From Bullera alba (Eukaryota; Basidiomycota; Tremellomycetes; Tremellales; Bulleraceae): a stretch of DNA of 64,000 nucleotides. The DNA lies in the NCBI GenBank assembly GCA_001600095.1, contig BCIX01000007.1, forward strand, positions 248,001-312,000, written 5' to 3'. Below the pieces are notes generated by a model that had not been told where the DNA came from, made no database searches, and worked only from the letters and a program-made list of their open reading frames with translations. Positions 11,381 to 23,520 of the stretch are shown piece after piece. The translations under genes and the position numbers were made by a program. Each line of letters opens with the position of its first letter. Position 1 is the stretch's first letter.

Positions 11381-14300
11381 ATGGCTGGACCAAGCGCCTG
11401 GGCGCCGCGAGGCTCTAGAGTGCCAGAGGACATGGACAGGACATACCACGGAGCAGGACCATCGTCCGCACCGTTTACTGCACCTGTACCGGCTAGCCTG
11501 CCCCGCAAGCCGAGTCTGGACGTTATCGCGACGTCGATGTTCCCACGTCAACCACCTCAGCTTCAGCCTCAGCCTCAACTACAACCACAACCTCGAGCCT
11601 CCAGAGTACCTGTCTACTGCCCAAGAGTGCCGCCTCCCAATCATCCGCTTCAGCACGATCAACCCCCATATCCCACCAGGCCGGGCACCCCGCCACTGCC
11701 ATCTCACGAACCACCGACGTCGTCTAGGACCGTTCGGCATGTCGCCGACCCTAGAATCCGATCAGCAGGCGCATCCCGCTCCCCGCCAAATACACCCATC
11801 GATCAGGTCCCCACACCCACATTCCCACCTAGCTCTGGCTCACGCTTGCCCCCGACCAAAGGCGAATTCCGGTTCTCTAGACCACAGATATTCGCGGGGA
11901 TGAACTTCTACGTCGAATCCCTCAGGCCATCACCAGAGGCAGGGCCGTCTACCTTGAAACCACCCATACCGCCAACACAACCGTGGACGGAGGACGACTT
12001 TCGCATTCGCATCAAAGTGAGTCCGCGGCCCACGTACAACTTCTTGCATATACCTGATGATGTCGTAGAAAAACGGTGGCAGTATATCTGCCGACCCAAG
12101 CGATTCAGCGGTCTCTCACATCATCCTGCGCTCGATCCCCTGCGCCAAAGACGAAGCTGGAAACCCGAAAGACAGCATCGTCAATATCCAGCGGCAGGAG
12201 TTGGCGCAACAAATCATCCCCTTTGGATTATGTTCCCCAGAGCAGGCGACGGAAAGGCTCATTGCCGACTTTGCCGACATCGTCCATCCGGAATTCAAGC
12301 CGGGATCGAAGAAAGTCGTCAGGCAGGGCTGGGTCGATGCCTGCACGAGAAGGCACGCGAAGATGGGTACCGAGGGCTGGCAGGTCAAGTGCGTCGAGCC
12401 ACTATTTGTGATATGCGACACGTTGCTGACGAGGCCATAGGGGGTCCTATGCACCTGCGGTAGAAGCAATGGCTCCCCAACCGCCAACCTTACAGCCCAA
12501 CTGGCTTCGAAAAGCAGTACCGCCTTCTGCGGTGACTGGCCTCAGCATTCAACCTAGCACCCCTGCCGCGAAGCCAGAGAAGCGGACCGCTCCCTTGCCG
12601 TCTTTCAAGCGAAAGAACAGCGATCAAAGCATGACAACACCAATCACCTCATCCTCTGCGGGACAGACTGCGACTCCTCCCGCATCGCCAAAGGAAGATG
12701 TCGCCATGGAGAAATCGACATCACCCTCTAGGGACAAATCGGCATCACCGACTCCTCCCCCTGCACCTCGACCCGAAGCACAATCGATACCTACCCCGAC
12801 GAAAACTACAGCGGCGGCGGTCCCACCCTCGCCGTCGATCACGCCATCAGTCGCGTCTCCTCTTCTGCTCACCCGCCCGGAGATACCAGATGTACTCGAC
12901 GTCCAGGAGATACCGGGTGTACTCGACGTTCAGGCGGACATCAGAGAGGACCAAGATGTGGCAGCTCTGACCAACCTTCTTGGAGCGGAAGTCATCTCCG
13001 AGGGGCTGCATAAAGCGTGAGTAGTACGATGGCATCTGGATTGGAGTTGATGAGACCAGTCCTACTCGACCAAAAACCCCTTTCATACCGGTCGACGTGA
13101 TAGAGATTGGTGATTCCGACGACGAGAGCACCGGCCGACCACGATCCCTGTCAATTCTCTCCGAGGACATCGAGGAGATGTTCGGGACTCCCAAGGTCGT
13201 GCCGAAAGCCGATCCGGATGACCAGGTGGCAGCATTGCAGCTCGATACCACGCCGGAGTCCACCGAGCAGTCTCAAACGGAGATGAAGACCCCTCGCAAT
13301 AAGTCGATGGATCCTGTGGAACCTATTCACTCAACGCATTCTGCTCCGCCGCCGACCTCAGAGACCAATACAGAGCGTCAATCGCTCAGCGTCAGGGTGA
13401 TAGAACCTGAGGCTAGTAGCGACCTCAGCTCCGCCCCGAACTCTCCCTTAACCCCGATACCGTCTCCCATCGCCCCCGCTTCATCTGGTCCAACGGTGGA
13501 TGCCACTGAAACAGACGCGCTCGCTCTCCAGGAGCCCATCTTCTTCAACAACTTCCGACTGCCCCTCACGTTCCACATAGTCGCCCTGAGCACAGCCAAA
13601 ACGGAGCTCGAGGATATGATCAGAGTGAGTATCTTAGTCAGAAAGTGGTGCGGGGTAGTCGCTTACTGGCACTCAGGCTGGAGGAGGTATCGAGGTTTCT
13701 GAATACGAAGCGCAAATCCTGATCGTGGACACGACCAGGAAGATTGGCTATTCGTGGGAGCCGGAGATACTGGAGGTTGCCCAGCAAGCTCATCGCTCGC
13801 CTACTAGGCTCGTTCTGGACCGAGAGTGGGTCCGGCAGAGCAGCATCCAAGGGAAGATGGTCCCGCACGGTGATTATGCCTTGGAAGCGAGGGGCGGGTG
13901 GTTCGAAAAGGTCATTCCCGAGGGCTCTACGGTGAGAGGGGCCAGCTGTGTGACCGATCCTGGACCCAGTACTCGCAAGACCGGCAAGGAGCGCAAGCCA
14001 ACCCGAAAGGTCAAGAGAAAGAGTCACCTGGTGGATCAGCAGGAGTACGAGTCTGAGGGATATGTCGACACCAACAACAGCGGTGTATTCAATGCCGGGT
14101 TCGACAAGGGCGCGAAACAGACCCGACCTTCCATCAAGGAGAGGGGGACGAGTTTGGGTGGACCAACCAAAAAGGCCAGAGTGGCGGCGAAACAACCTGC
14201 TCAAGCGATCCAATCGATCCAATGGGAGCCAGAGCAGAAGCCAACGCAGGCGGAACAAGAGGACGAGATCATGCTGGAACATCGGACAGAAGTCGAGGAG

Positions 14301-14574
14301 GCCGATATGGCGGATTACAGTATTCTCGTCGCGGGACTACACAAGTGGCTCGTGAATAGGGACAAGGGCAGCAGTAAAAAACTGACCCAAGTGTTTAAAA
14401 GACTGAATGAGAAAGTGAGTCCAAGTCCCTGGAATATTTTGACAGGATGGCTGATTCGGCGTGCAGCATAAGGATAGCCTACCGTACTTCGCCGACTTGT
14501 TCCGCAAGTACGAGATGCTCCTGAACAACCAACTCCCAGCACTGCGGTATCACATGGCAATCATATACGCGTGA
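11381..14574 (+). CDS. BRCT-domain protein, probable genome-maintenance factor
   Basis: This is a predicted 980-residue protein with exons 11381-12016, 12069-12388, 12441-13016, 13060-13624, 13677-14414 and 14467-14574. Residues 1-165 are Pro-rich and disordered. A BRCT domain follows at about 170-320: it opens with PQIFAGMNFYVES, has the KNGGSIS glycine turn and ends VVRQGWVDACTRRH with the usual Trp-x-x-x-Cys. A long Ser/Thr/Pro linker (320-710) carries two copies of a nine-residue repeat. A second BRCT-like unit at about 720-800 begins FFNNFRLPLTFHIVAL, has AGGGIEVSEYEAQILIVD and ends RLVLDREWVRQS. The last 80 residues are helical and unassigned. BRCT domains bind phosphoproteins or each other in DNA repair and telomere proteins. 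A BRCT near the N-terminus plus a C-terminal helical domain recalls Rap1, but I see no Myb domain, so I leave it unnamed. Confidence 0.82.
12880..12933 (+). repeat. Two tandem 27-bp units coding for a nine-residue repeat
   Basis: Two adjacent 27-bp units (12880-12906 and 12907-12933) differ at only a few bases and encode EIPDVLDVQ then EIPGVLDVQ in the linker of the BRCT protein. They keep the frame, so this looks like a recent in-frame duplication of a short acidic, hydrophobic motif. Confidence 0.8.
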
Positions 14575-15024
14575 TCACAGCAGTATTGGGGTGGGGCTAG
14601 AATGGAATCTCGACGGCAGTCGCCATCAGCTCAGAAAGTGCCAGGGGAATCGGGTGTACTCCCGACGGTGGTCCTGCGTGTATCGCTGGGAACCCTCGCT
14701 CATGGAAGCACAGGATCGATAGGTGCACCCACTACGACGGCGTTTGTCTCACGGACTCCCATATCACATTGTACATACTCTTGTACACCCATGAGATCAG
14801 CCAGCAGAACACCGTATGTAGCAGGAGCCAAACAAAATTTGATTCCGCTCGTCCGACGCGTTTTGACTTTTCTTGCCATCAGCGTTTCGAACTTTCGGAA
14901 GCCATCAACAGGTCAACATCGACATCAACGACGAGGTCAGCTGCGAGGTTCTAGCAGACGCTGGAGGGACAGTTGTACGTCTATCAGGGTGTCCAAGAGG
15001 CGTCACACATCTGCCATTGAAAAG
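14575..15024. other. Intergenic spacer upstream of PCH2
   Basis: This 450-bp spacer lies between the stop of the BRCT gene and the chosen PCH2 start. The PCH2 frame remains open through it back to an ATG at 14602, but the extra peptide is rich in Arg, Thr and His with no conserved pattern, so I treat it as leader and promoter. Confidence 0.5.
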
Positions 15025-17257
15025 ATGAGCTTGGTCCACGAGTTTCCCGCCCCTCCTCGAGCTGTCAAGGGTCTCGGATCAGCAAGGTCATCAGAGATTG
15101 ACCACATCACCTCTCGATCAAGTCCTGTAGTCAATGAATCTCACCTCAACGGGAAGAGAGAGGATCATCACCAAAGTGTTCAGCCTTTCTCTTCAGAGCC
15201 AGTTGCTGGCCCATCATCACCCACGAAGCGGATGGAGAGTGAAGAGGATATGGACTCCGAAGGCCAAAGTGGGGACGGGTATACCGATTACGACCAAAGC
15301 GGGAGTGAATTCGGAGATGAGACCTCTGACGAAGTAAGTGTACATGGTGAGTACAGCTGTCTACCACGGATGCTGCTTCATGAGCTGATACTTTCTGGCG
15401 CTGTAGTCGAGGTGAGGCAGAAGCAGTGGTCGAATCTGCCGAGCGGGACTATATCGAATATAGTCACATCGCTACTGCGTGAAACGTCGCGAATGGAGGT
15501 GTGTAAGGAGGTCTCAGAATGGAGAACGATACCTCTGTTGGAAGCACATGTGGAGAGGATCTGGGTAGCGGAGAGCTGTGCGTAATTACCATTCTCTGAG
15601 TCGCCAGACCTCAAGATCTCTTCCCTGCGGCAGAGACAGTGGCTGATTGGAGGTAGCAAATGGACTCAGCACACTGGTCGACCTATCGACAGCAATGTTC
15701 CGGGTGTACGTGTATAAAGCGGCGCAAGAGGGCGTTCAGGACGTCATTGCAGATATGGACGGTGAGCCTCTAGTGGAGTGTCATGGGGTGCAGCTGATGG
15801 TGATGACAGACGACGATGATGACGGAGAGCAGCCAGCCGCGGCAGCACAGTACAGGGAGTTACCGTCGGCAGAGCTGGATGGGCTATGGGAGAAGTGAGT
15901 GCTCGCCACGACTTCCCTGTGTGGAAGCTAATCATGCTTCCCTGCCACTTCACTTTTTCGCCTCTTCATCGCCGACAGCCTGATATACGCAGACGACCTC
16001 AAAGAACGCTTGCTGCGGCATATCTTCTCAGCGAGCGCTTTTTCGGAAAAGGAGATCGACTTCAACGTCGTCTCGTGGAACAGGTACGTTCCAATATCAG
16101 CTGCCCAGTCTGCTTCCACAAAAGCTGAGCATCGCCCACTCAGGATGGTTCTTCTGCATGGTCCACCGGGGACGGGGAAGACAAGTTTATGTAGGGCTTT
16201 GGCACAGAAGTTGTCGATACGTCTATCAAATACGTGAGTGCCGTCGCGGAACTCGTCAGTGTCTGACCGACCCTTATACTTATAGCTACTCTGAAGGCCG
16301 GATAGTCGAGATCAACTCGCACTCGCTGTTCTCAAAGTGGTTCTCCGAGTCGGGCAAGTTGGTCCAAAAGCTGTTCTCGGCCGTGCACGGGATGATCGAA
16401 AACCCAGACTGCTTTGTCATCGTCATGATAGGTGAGTAGGTCTGTGAAAGCGGGTTAGGAAATGCTGATGTACTCCCAGATGAGGTCGAGAGTTTGACGG
16501 CTGCACGAGCGGGAGCTATCAGTGGGAATGAGCCCAGTGATGCTATCAGAGTGGGTCGGAAGTGATCTTAGCGAACTAGAAACTCGATGTTGATGTGGTT
16601 TTCAGGTGGTGAATGCTCTGCTGACCCAGTTGGACAAGTTGAAGACCAAGAAGAATGTCATGGTCATGACGACGTCCAACATCGCCGGAGCTATCGGTGA
16701 GCCGCGCCACCTCTGAAGCAGTATAAGAGATTGACCTTACACTTTCAGACCCCGCGTTTGTCGATCGAGCCGACATCAAAGAGTATGTCGGACTGCCACC
16801 CCCGGAGGCTATATACTGGATCCTCACCTCGATCCTGGAGGAGATGATGGACAAGGGGATGGTAAAGCACTGTGCCATTCTCCCCTGGAGGGAGCTGCAC
16901 TCGTCCAGCGTGCAAAGTGTCGAGGCGGCTGTGGCACTGGGGAAATCTGGGTTGAAGTTGGAAATGGCACTGCGGCTCCGGGATCTGGTCCTCCTCTGCG
17001 CTGTGAGTACATCCCCCTGTGGCTATGGTGCTTGCTAAACCTAAGTGCGTTGGTAGAAATTCGAAATGTCAGGGCGGTTCTTGCGCAGAATACCGATGTT
17101 GGCACATGGTCGCTTTATGATGACCAACAACGAGATGGACCGGCCGAGGAGTGTACGAAAGTGGATCAAGGCGATGGAAAAGGTGGTTTGGCACGAACAG
17201 GCCGCAAGGGAGAAGATCGCTCAGGCAGATGGCCAGCGGGGCCAGGCGAAGGTGTAG
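15025..17257 (+). CDS. PCH2: Pch2/TRIP13 AAA+ ATPase
   Basis: This is a predicted 562-residue AAA+ ATPase that remodels HORMA-domain proteins (Hop1, Mad2) in the meiotic and spindle checkpoints. Exons are 15025-15346, 15407-15577, 15657-15894, 15979-16083, 16144-16233, 16286-16431, 16480-16550, 16606-16696, 16749-17002 and 17057-17257. Walker A is GPPGTGKT (285-292) and Walker B is IVMIDEVES (Asp358, Glu359). The run [18 protein letters not shown] and the sensor region [19 protein letters not shown] are typical of TRIP13. The conserved domain starts at [10 protein letters not shown] near residue 106, as in human TRIP13. The first 105 residues are a Ser/Glu/Asp-rich extension absent from the human protein. 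The start at 15025 is the last ATG before conserved-looking sequence, but the frame is open further upstream. Confidence 0.93.
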
Positions 17258-17537
17258 GCGGGGAGGCAGACGCTGTGTGCTGAGCGCCTGCATTTGTACA
17301 GTACTGTCCATCACAATCATCTAGCATTTGCATCGGCGACCTACATCATGACTCGTACCTATTTGTGCACGCGGACCAGGTGATGGAGCGTATGAGAGTT
17401 ACGCCGGGTAGCGGCAAAAGCCGGATCGCCCGAGCAGCATGACCTCATGTAGTTCGCCGCTCCGTCATCTGCTCATCGCTCTATGCTCCTCTTGTCTATC
17501 ACCTAAACTCCGAACAGCACCATCCCACTCATCGACC

Positions 17538-18326
17538 ATGCCTGACTTTGACCCCATTGCAGCGTACGGCCTCACCGCGCTGCCCGCCGATCCTAGCAAA
17601 CCGGAGCCCAAGTCGAAGCAGCCACAACACGTCCCCATCGCATCTCTATCCACTCCGGCCACACCGCTAGCCAGGCGGATCCAGGAGTACGTCAAGACCA
17701 AGCTGCCTGACCAGACGTACAACCACTCTTTACGGGTGTACACCTACGGGAGGATCATTGTCGAGCAGTACTTTCCCCAATTCGGTTTCGAGGCAGGATC
17801 GAAGTTGGACGAAACGTGGTTTATCACTGCCATGCTGCATGACATAGGGACGACGGCAGAACACATTCGCTCCACTAGACTCAGTTACGAGTTCTGGGCC
17901 GGTCTTCACGCCAGAGACATCCTCCTCGACCCAAAGCTCACCCCCAATTCCTCAGAAAAACCTTCTAGAGAGGGTGGTGGTGCGGGGGAGGAAGGGGTGG
18001 CCGAAGTGGAGCAAATGGAGAGTATAGTCGAAGCGATCATCCGACACCAGGACGTCCAGCCCAAAGGATCGATCACGACGTTGACCCGGCTCATCCACCT
18101 CGGCACGCTCATGGACAATATCGGTGAAGGCGAAGAAATGATCCATGCCGACACAATCGCCGAGCTCAACGAGGTGTACGAGCGTAAGAGCTGGAGCGGG
18201 TGTTTCAGGGATACAGTCATCCTGGAGAAGGAGCTCAAGCCGTGGGCAATGGTCAGCAGGATCGAGGGGTTCGAGGAGGATATCCAGGCCAATGGAGATG
18301 GAGTGATGAAGCAGTGGGATCAGTAG
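17538..18326 (+). CDS. DDI2: HD-domain cyanamide hydratase-like protein (DDI2/DDI3 family)
   Basis: This is an intronless gene for a 262-residue metal-dependent HD-domain protein. Yeast Ddi2/Ddi3 and Myrothecium Cah hydrate cyanamide to urea. The HD metal site is visible: YNHSLRVY, then the paired residues in MLHDIGTT, then IIRHQD and the late Asp in LGTLMDNIG. The insertion around residues 150-160 is Gly/Glu-rich and probably a loop. In yeast these genes are strongly induced by DNA-alkylating agents; nothing in this promoter (280 bp to PCH2) shows whether that holds here. The ATG at 17538 is chosen because residues from there (MPDFDPIAAYGLTALP) resemble the family start. An in-frame upstream ATG at 17439 gives an unlikely Ser/Cys-rich leader. 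Confidence 0.85.
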   Translation: MPDFDPIAAYGLTALPADPSKPEPKSKQPQHVPIASLSTPATPLARRIQEYVKTKLPDQTYNHSLRVYTYGRIIVEQYFPQFGFEAGSKLDETWFITAMLHDIGTTAEHIRSTRLSYEFWAGLHARDILLDPKLTPNSSEKPSREGGGAGEEGVAEVEQMESIVEAIIRHQDVQPKGSITTLTRLIHLGTLMDNIGEGEEMIHADTIAELNEVYERKSWSGCFRDTVILEKELKPWAMVSRIEGFEEDIQANGDGVMKQWDQ

Positions 18327-18703
18327 CCGCTGGATAGGAGGCCTGTCGAGCAGTTCAAGTATCAGTACGAGCACCATGTATCCTCCATGCTGCCGAACTG
18401 TAGGAACCGGCGCGATACCAGCCCACTGAGTAACGATGTGTGAGATCGAGCCCAGGAAGTATCATCCTCCACAGCACTCCGCCACCTCTGATCAAACCCC
18501 GAGCAGTGTCCTTGGCGAGCGTGTCACTGTGTGCATAACTCGAGACCAGATCAGACTTTACAAGATGACGATTATACAAACACGAAATTTACAATAGTCA
18601 CATGGACACATGAACACGTCGTCGGACTCGCGATCGGGTATCAAGGTGCTGGATTCGTAGGGATGGAGTGGAGATGGTTGCTTTTTTGATTTAGTCGCAT
18701 CGA
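18327..18703. other. Convergent intergenic spacer, nothing recognised
   Basis: This 377-bp spacer lies between the stop codons of the HD-domain gene and the ARID gene. It should hold both 3' UTRs. I see no further feature. Confidence 0.4.
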
Positions 18704-21700
18704 TTATGCGGCAGTGGTGCCAAAGTCGAACTCGTCGTTCCAGCCACTGAATATGGATCCATTATACGCCTGGTTCTCCGGACTGGCCTCACCGCCCAAT
18801 ATCGCCGTCAGACCATCTTGTCCCGTGGCCGGGATGTCTTTCGTGGTGGGGGTGGGGGTGGGACCGGCACCTGCGGGCGTTTTGCCAATACCAAAAGTGC
18901 CCGTGGTGCTGCCGACCGTTTTTATACTCTCGGGACTGGTATCGGAATCCTCGTCAGGGTGGAAGGACCCTCGGAACAATTCTGGCGTGGGCAGCGTCCA
19001 TGCGGAAGCAGCTTCGTCGTCGGCTTTGGGGACGTCGATGAATTGGGCAAAGAGCTCATCATCGCCAATGGCGCTCAGACCGGATTTCGGATCCACGCTG
19101 ACATTGGTCGAGCCATAGCTCGCGCTGTACTCTGCCAGTGCGGAGCTCAGGGCGGCAAACACAGCCGCGCTGTCGTCCGATCCGGGCTTTGAGAGTGATG
19201 CCTTGTCGTCATAGTTGCGCATGTTCTCGTACGCGGTGAAGAACGCTGCGTTTTCCTGAATCTCGAGCTCGACGGCGTCAATGTTGATACCCAGCGCATT
19301 GTTCTTTGCCGGTTCTGGCCCCTTGATATTGGCCGCCGTGCCAGGGGTGGCAGTGCCCTCGGCCTTGGCCTCGTTCTGTTGCGATTTGGGCGTCTTGTTG
19401 ACCGAGGCTTGTCGCTTACGCTTGTTGCCCGCGTTGCCCTTTTTGGCCGAGGTGGTGCCGGACTGAGCGGGCGATGGGGCCATAGTGGCCGGCGTTCTGG
19501 CCGCCTCGGGAGTAGCTCCAACATTTGAGCTGGCAGGGGAAGCTCCAGCTGCTTGCTTGTTGGCGGCTCCTCCACGCTGCCTTTTCGCTGGGGGCGGCTT
19601 GAGGTCCTCGACCCGCAGACCTTTGGGCAATTTCGAGGCCATGTCGTCGGGCGCGGCGCTTGGCACAGAGGGAGGTGGCATGGTCTGACTCGCGGAAGGA
19701 GCTTGCACCAGGTCCATGGCGGATAGGACTTGTTGAATCCGACTGGCGCCGTCCGGGGTGGAGCATGCTTTCTTTTGGAAAGTGTTCAGTCTGAACAACA
19801 GGTTGTTGAGCTGATCCCGAATCTTGCTCAGTTCATGAAGAGCCAATGGGAATCGTCCAGCTTCGGCATGTTGTTGTGTCAAGAAGACGAAGGTGTACTA
19901 TATTATGATCAGCAGCTGTCTGACGGCCGAGCCTTTTCGCCTACTCACATATGAGATGAGGGTGTTTACGCTTAGCGCTTCTTCAGGCGCAATCTCCGCA
20001 GCAATGGCAAAGAAGCGGGGTGCCTTCTCCTGAGCCTCTCTAGCAGCCGGTAGCAGAGCTCGAATCTCAGCTACTAGACGCGGTTTCTCGTCGTCCGCAA
20101 TCTGCTGTGACTTGGTGTGGGCTGTTGATCATTAGCATTGACCGTCTCTGGGCATGGGCAGGGAGAAACTCACGAAACTTCTGCTTGAGCAGATCCTCCT
20201 TTTGCCTGATCATCGTGTACATCAACGCCGGATTGTTCTTCGCGGCTGCCATTTGAGCAATGACGTTCGCATTACCGAGCAACGCTTGGTTTGCATTGTT
20301 GCTGTTCGGCAGCTGAGCTGGTGTCTGAATATTTGGTGTCTGCTGAGATTGCGGTTGCGAAGCCTGCGAAGAGAGTGACAGCCGTCTTGCCTCCTCGAGC
20401 ATCTTCTTCTGCTGATCGGTGAGTGAACCCGCGGGTGCTTTGGCGACCGCTTCCAGGAACTGCGCAGACATGCCTTGGGAACCGAGGGATATACCCAGTG
20501 GACCCTGGGGAGCATTCGGCACCTGCGGCTGGTTCTGGTTCTGTCCCTGCTGGGCATTCTGCGCTTCGCCAGCCTGGCTTTGGCTAGCCTGGAGAACACG
20601 CTGGGAGTAGAGTCGGCTGTAGAACATGTCCTCGAGGGGCTGCAGTAGATGCTGATACAGCTGTCGTAGCTGATCGGCGATCAGTGGTGTACATTTGGAA
20701 GGTTGTCCCGACGTTGACTGGGTCGTGCCAAAACCGAGATGTCCACCCATGTATGACCACAGGTCCGGATTGTTCGCGACTTTCGCCGATCCGCCATTGC
20801 GATGCACCAGCGTGAACAGGACGAACAAGTTGACTGGCTTTCCCTCGATTCTCGGAGGAGACAACGTATTGTTGTCTGACCCTGGGCGGCTTTTGTAGTA
20901 GATGTCGAGCACTTGCTGCCAGAAGCGGCTCTCTTCGATCGGGATTGGCTCGCTTCGGAAATCCATACCAAGCCATGGTTTTGGTTTAGCTGGTCCCGCG
21001 GTGTTCTGCTGCTTCTGGGTTGCGTTGGACTGCTGCTGAGCCAGGTTTTGCTGCTGCTGCTGTTGCTGCTGCTGCAGGAGCTGTTGTTGTTGTTGTTGCT
21101 GATTCTGCTGCTGCTGTAGCATCTGCTGTTGTTGCCACCGCTGCACGTTGAGCTGCGACTGGGAGGGCTGTTGACCCTGCTGAGGTTGAGCACCAGGCCG
21201 GACCGGTGCTTGCGACTGTCCCGGTCGCTGTTGGCCATTCTCATTGATCTGCGCCGGAGGCTGAAGACCAATTTGCTGAGGCGTCTGGAAGGCGTTGGGC
21301 AAGCTTGTCTGGTTTGGCAACTGCGGCGTGGTCTGCAGAACAGGCGTGCCAATCTCGATCGGGTTGCTCTGTGATCCTGGACCGGAGTTGGAGTTTTGGC
21401 TTGGCGGCATTGGCGGACGGACAGCTTGTTGGTTCGGCATCTGGGCCTGTTGATTTGCCCGCTGCTCCTGCATTGCGTCCAGCCTGCCTTTGGCAAACTT
21501 GCACAACTGCATCCAATCCGCACCGGCGAGACTTTGCAGCATGTTTGGCGCGCCCAGTCTGGTAACATGATCAGCCACGACCAACGGCAGCAGTCCCTGG
21601 GAGATACTCACGCCTGGCCAGCTACTTGCAGAACGTCATTGGGCAGGGGCTTTGCTCGCCGCTTCCACTCTGCAATGATCTGGACTAGGTGATACTTTGT

Positions 21701-23520
21701 TGGATCGTTTGCTGGCGATCCCTATGATGACAACGTCAGCTTCCCGCGATGATAGCAACAGCGTTCGACCTACTCCTAGCTGCTGGATCTGCTTTTGCAG
21801 CTTTTGGACGACCGCACCCGTATTCTTGAGCAAAGTCTCGTCGTTCCATCGCATAATCATTCCAGACACGTCACCCGGGTTGCCCTGAGCATTCTGGGCC
21901 TGATTGTTCTGATTCGCATTCAACATTGCTTGAGCCATGTTCTGAACCGGGTTGACAGATGTCTGCGAAGCGCTTCGTTGCGGTGGAGGAGGCATCTGAC
22001 CCAGCTGAAAGCTACTAGTCTGCGACATTTGTCGTTGCTGCTGGTTCAAGTTGCCCTGACCGAGGTTGGCGGCGGCGGGAATCTGGGCCGTTGTCTGTGG
22101 CGACACTGTTGGCAGGTTGTTGTTCTTGATCGAGGGAGTGACCAAGCCCGTGCGCAACTGGGCAGCTTTCATTGCTTGCAACTACAGTAATGTAAGCTCA
22201 AATTCAAGTTCATGGGGATCGACTACTCACAGCCTCCATCTGCTTGGGATCTATACCACCCATGTTCTGCAGCTGATTCATCCCCTGCAGGTTCTGGAAC
22301 GTCCGGAAGTCCTCCGTCGAGGTCGTCGAGAGCGTGCGTTGGTGCTGTGGCTGTGGACTGGGTCGGTACTGCGAGTTGCCCTGTTGGGACTGCTGGTTCT
22401 GGTTCGACGTGAAGCTCTGCTGCTGAGTCATCTGATTCTGCGTCTGGCCCAAGCCTTGCTGCCCCGCCATCCCATTCCCGCTCTGCTGCCCTCCCTGCTG
22501 GTCCGATGTCGCAAATGCCATCTGATTGAGCTGGCTCAATAACGCAGCATGGTTGTTTGGCTGTCGTTCCTGCATTTGCTTGACGATTTCGGGATGGGTC
22601 CGCATGAACTCTCGAAGCTTTTCCGACGTGACCGAGAGATTCTGTACGGGGCCGTTGTTGGGCGCAGGGACCGAAGAGAGCGATTGCCCCTGCCCGAGGT
22701 TTTGCTGCGCCTGGCCTTGTAAATGCTGAGGAAGCTGCGATGCTGGCCGCTGGTTCTGGTTTGCTTGCTGCAGCTGAGGGTTTTGAAATTGTGACGAATT
22801 GATCTGCTGTCCGGGCTGTTGGCTCTGCAGCTGTTGCGACAGCATACTAAGATCTGTCAGATATGTACGCCGCGAGATTAGTCGGTTCACTCACGTTTGT
22901 AGTATCTGCCTCCTTGCCTGCTCGTTGTCAGGCATACCTGGGATACTCAAGCCCTGCTGCTGGGAGTGAATGTTGAGACCTCCATTCCCACTGGCCGCAT
23001 CTCCCTGCTTGGAACCGAGCATGCCCAAGTTCAACATGCTCTGAATGTTTTGCTGGACATTGGGCTGCAGACCCTGCTGCAAGTTGCCTTGTGGCCGGGA
23101 CATGGACATGCTAGACTGTTGGTTGCCATTGGCCATCCCTTGGAGGGAGGCTAGGTCGAAGCCATTTTGTCCGTTCTGACCCATGTTCATCCCGTTCTGC
23201 GAGTTTTGGCCGTTCTGATTTTGCTGATTTTGCATCATCTGCATCATGTGAAGGAACTGCTGCGACTGCTGTTGTTGCTGTGGGGTCTGGTTCGCGTTGT
23301 TGCCCATCGCGGCTTGGCCCTGTTGCGAGGTCCCCAAGCCCAACCTCTGCTGATCGGCCTTTTGGCTTTCCTGAGATTGAATCCTGGCGAAAGCCTGGTG
23401 GAAGCTCTGGAAATCGGGTTTGCCTCCTTGTCCGTTCATTGCGCCGTGCTGAGCCATGGCTTGCAGCAGAGCAGGGTTCAGCTGTGCCGCGTTCATCGAG
23501 TTCTGGTATGGGTTCGACAT
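18704..23520 (-). CDS. Large Gln-rich ARID-domain protein, SWI1-like chromatin-remodelling subunit
   Basis: This is a predicted 1503-residue nuclear protein. The minus-strand exons are 22895-23520, 22231-22846, 21774-22181, 21612-21721, 20174-21558, 19949-20121 and 18704-19897. The first 780 residues are dominated by Gln, Asn, Met and Pro, with a dense polyGln tract. An ARID DNA-binding domain follows at about 790-910: ESRFWQQVLDIYYKSRPG, then FVLFTLVHRNGGSAKV, then the DQLRQLYQHLLQPLE helix. A second Gln-rich part, a helical region and an acidic tail ending DEFDFGTTAA complete it. Gln/Asn-rich sequence before an ARID is the architecture of yeast Swi1 and of animal ARID1, subunits of SWI/SNF. 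The name is by architecture only; other fungal ARID proteins exist. The second exon uses a TTAG acceptor rather than the nearer CAG, which would break the frame. Confidence 0.82.
21050..21136 (-). repeat. CAG/CAA tract coding for polyglutamine in the ARID gene
   Basis: On the plus strand this reads as nearly uninterrupted CTG/TTG triplets, so the coding strand is CAG/CAA. It encodes an almost pure Gln run with a few Leu and Asn interruptions about 35-60 residues before the ARID domain. The mix of CAG and CAA codons suggests selection on the peptide rather than simple slippage of one triplet. Confidence 0.85.

Noticed and set aside
14602..15024. Upstream extension of the PCH2 frame from the ATG at 14602
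   Set aside because: The extra peptide is Arg/Thr/His-rich without pattern, and the conserved part starts well downstream. The ATG at 15025 is preferred.
20681..21568. 295-codon minus-strand frame rich in Ser and Arg
   Set aside because: It overlaps the ARID gene in another frame and arises from its CAG repeats.
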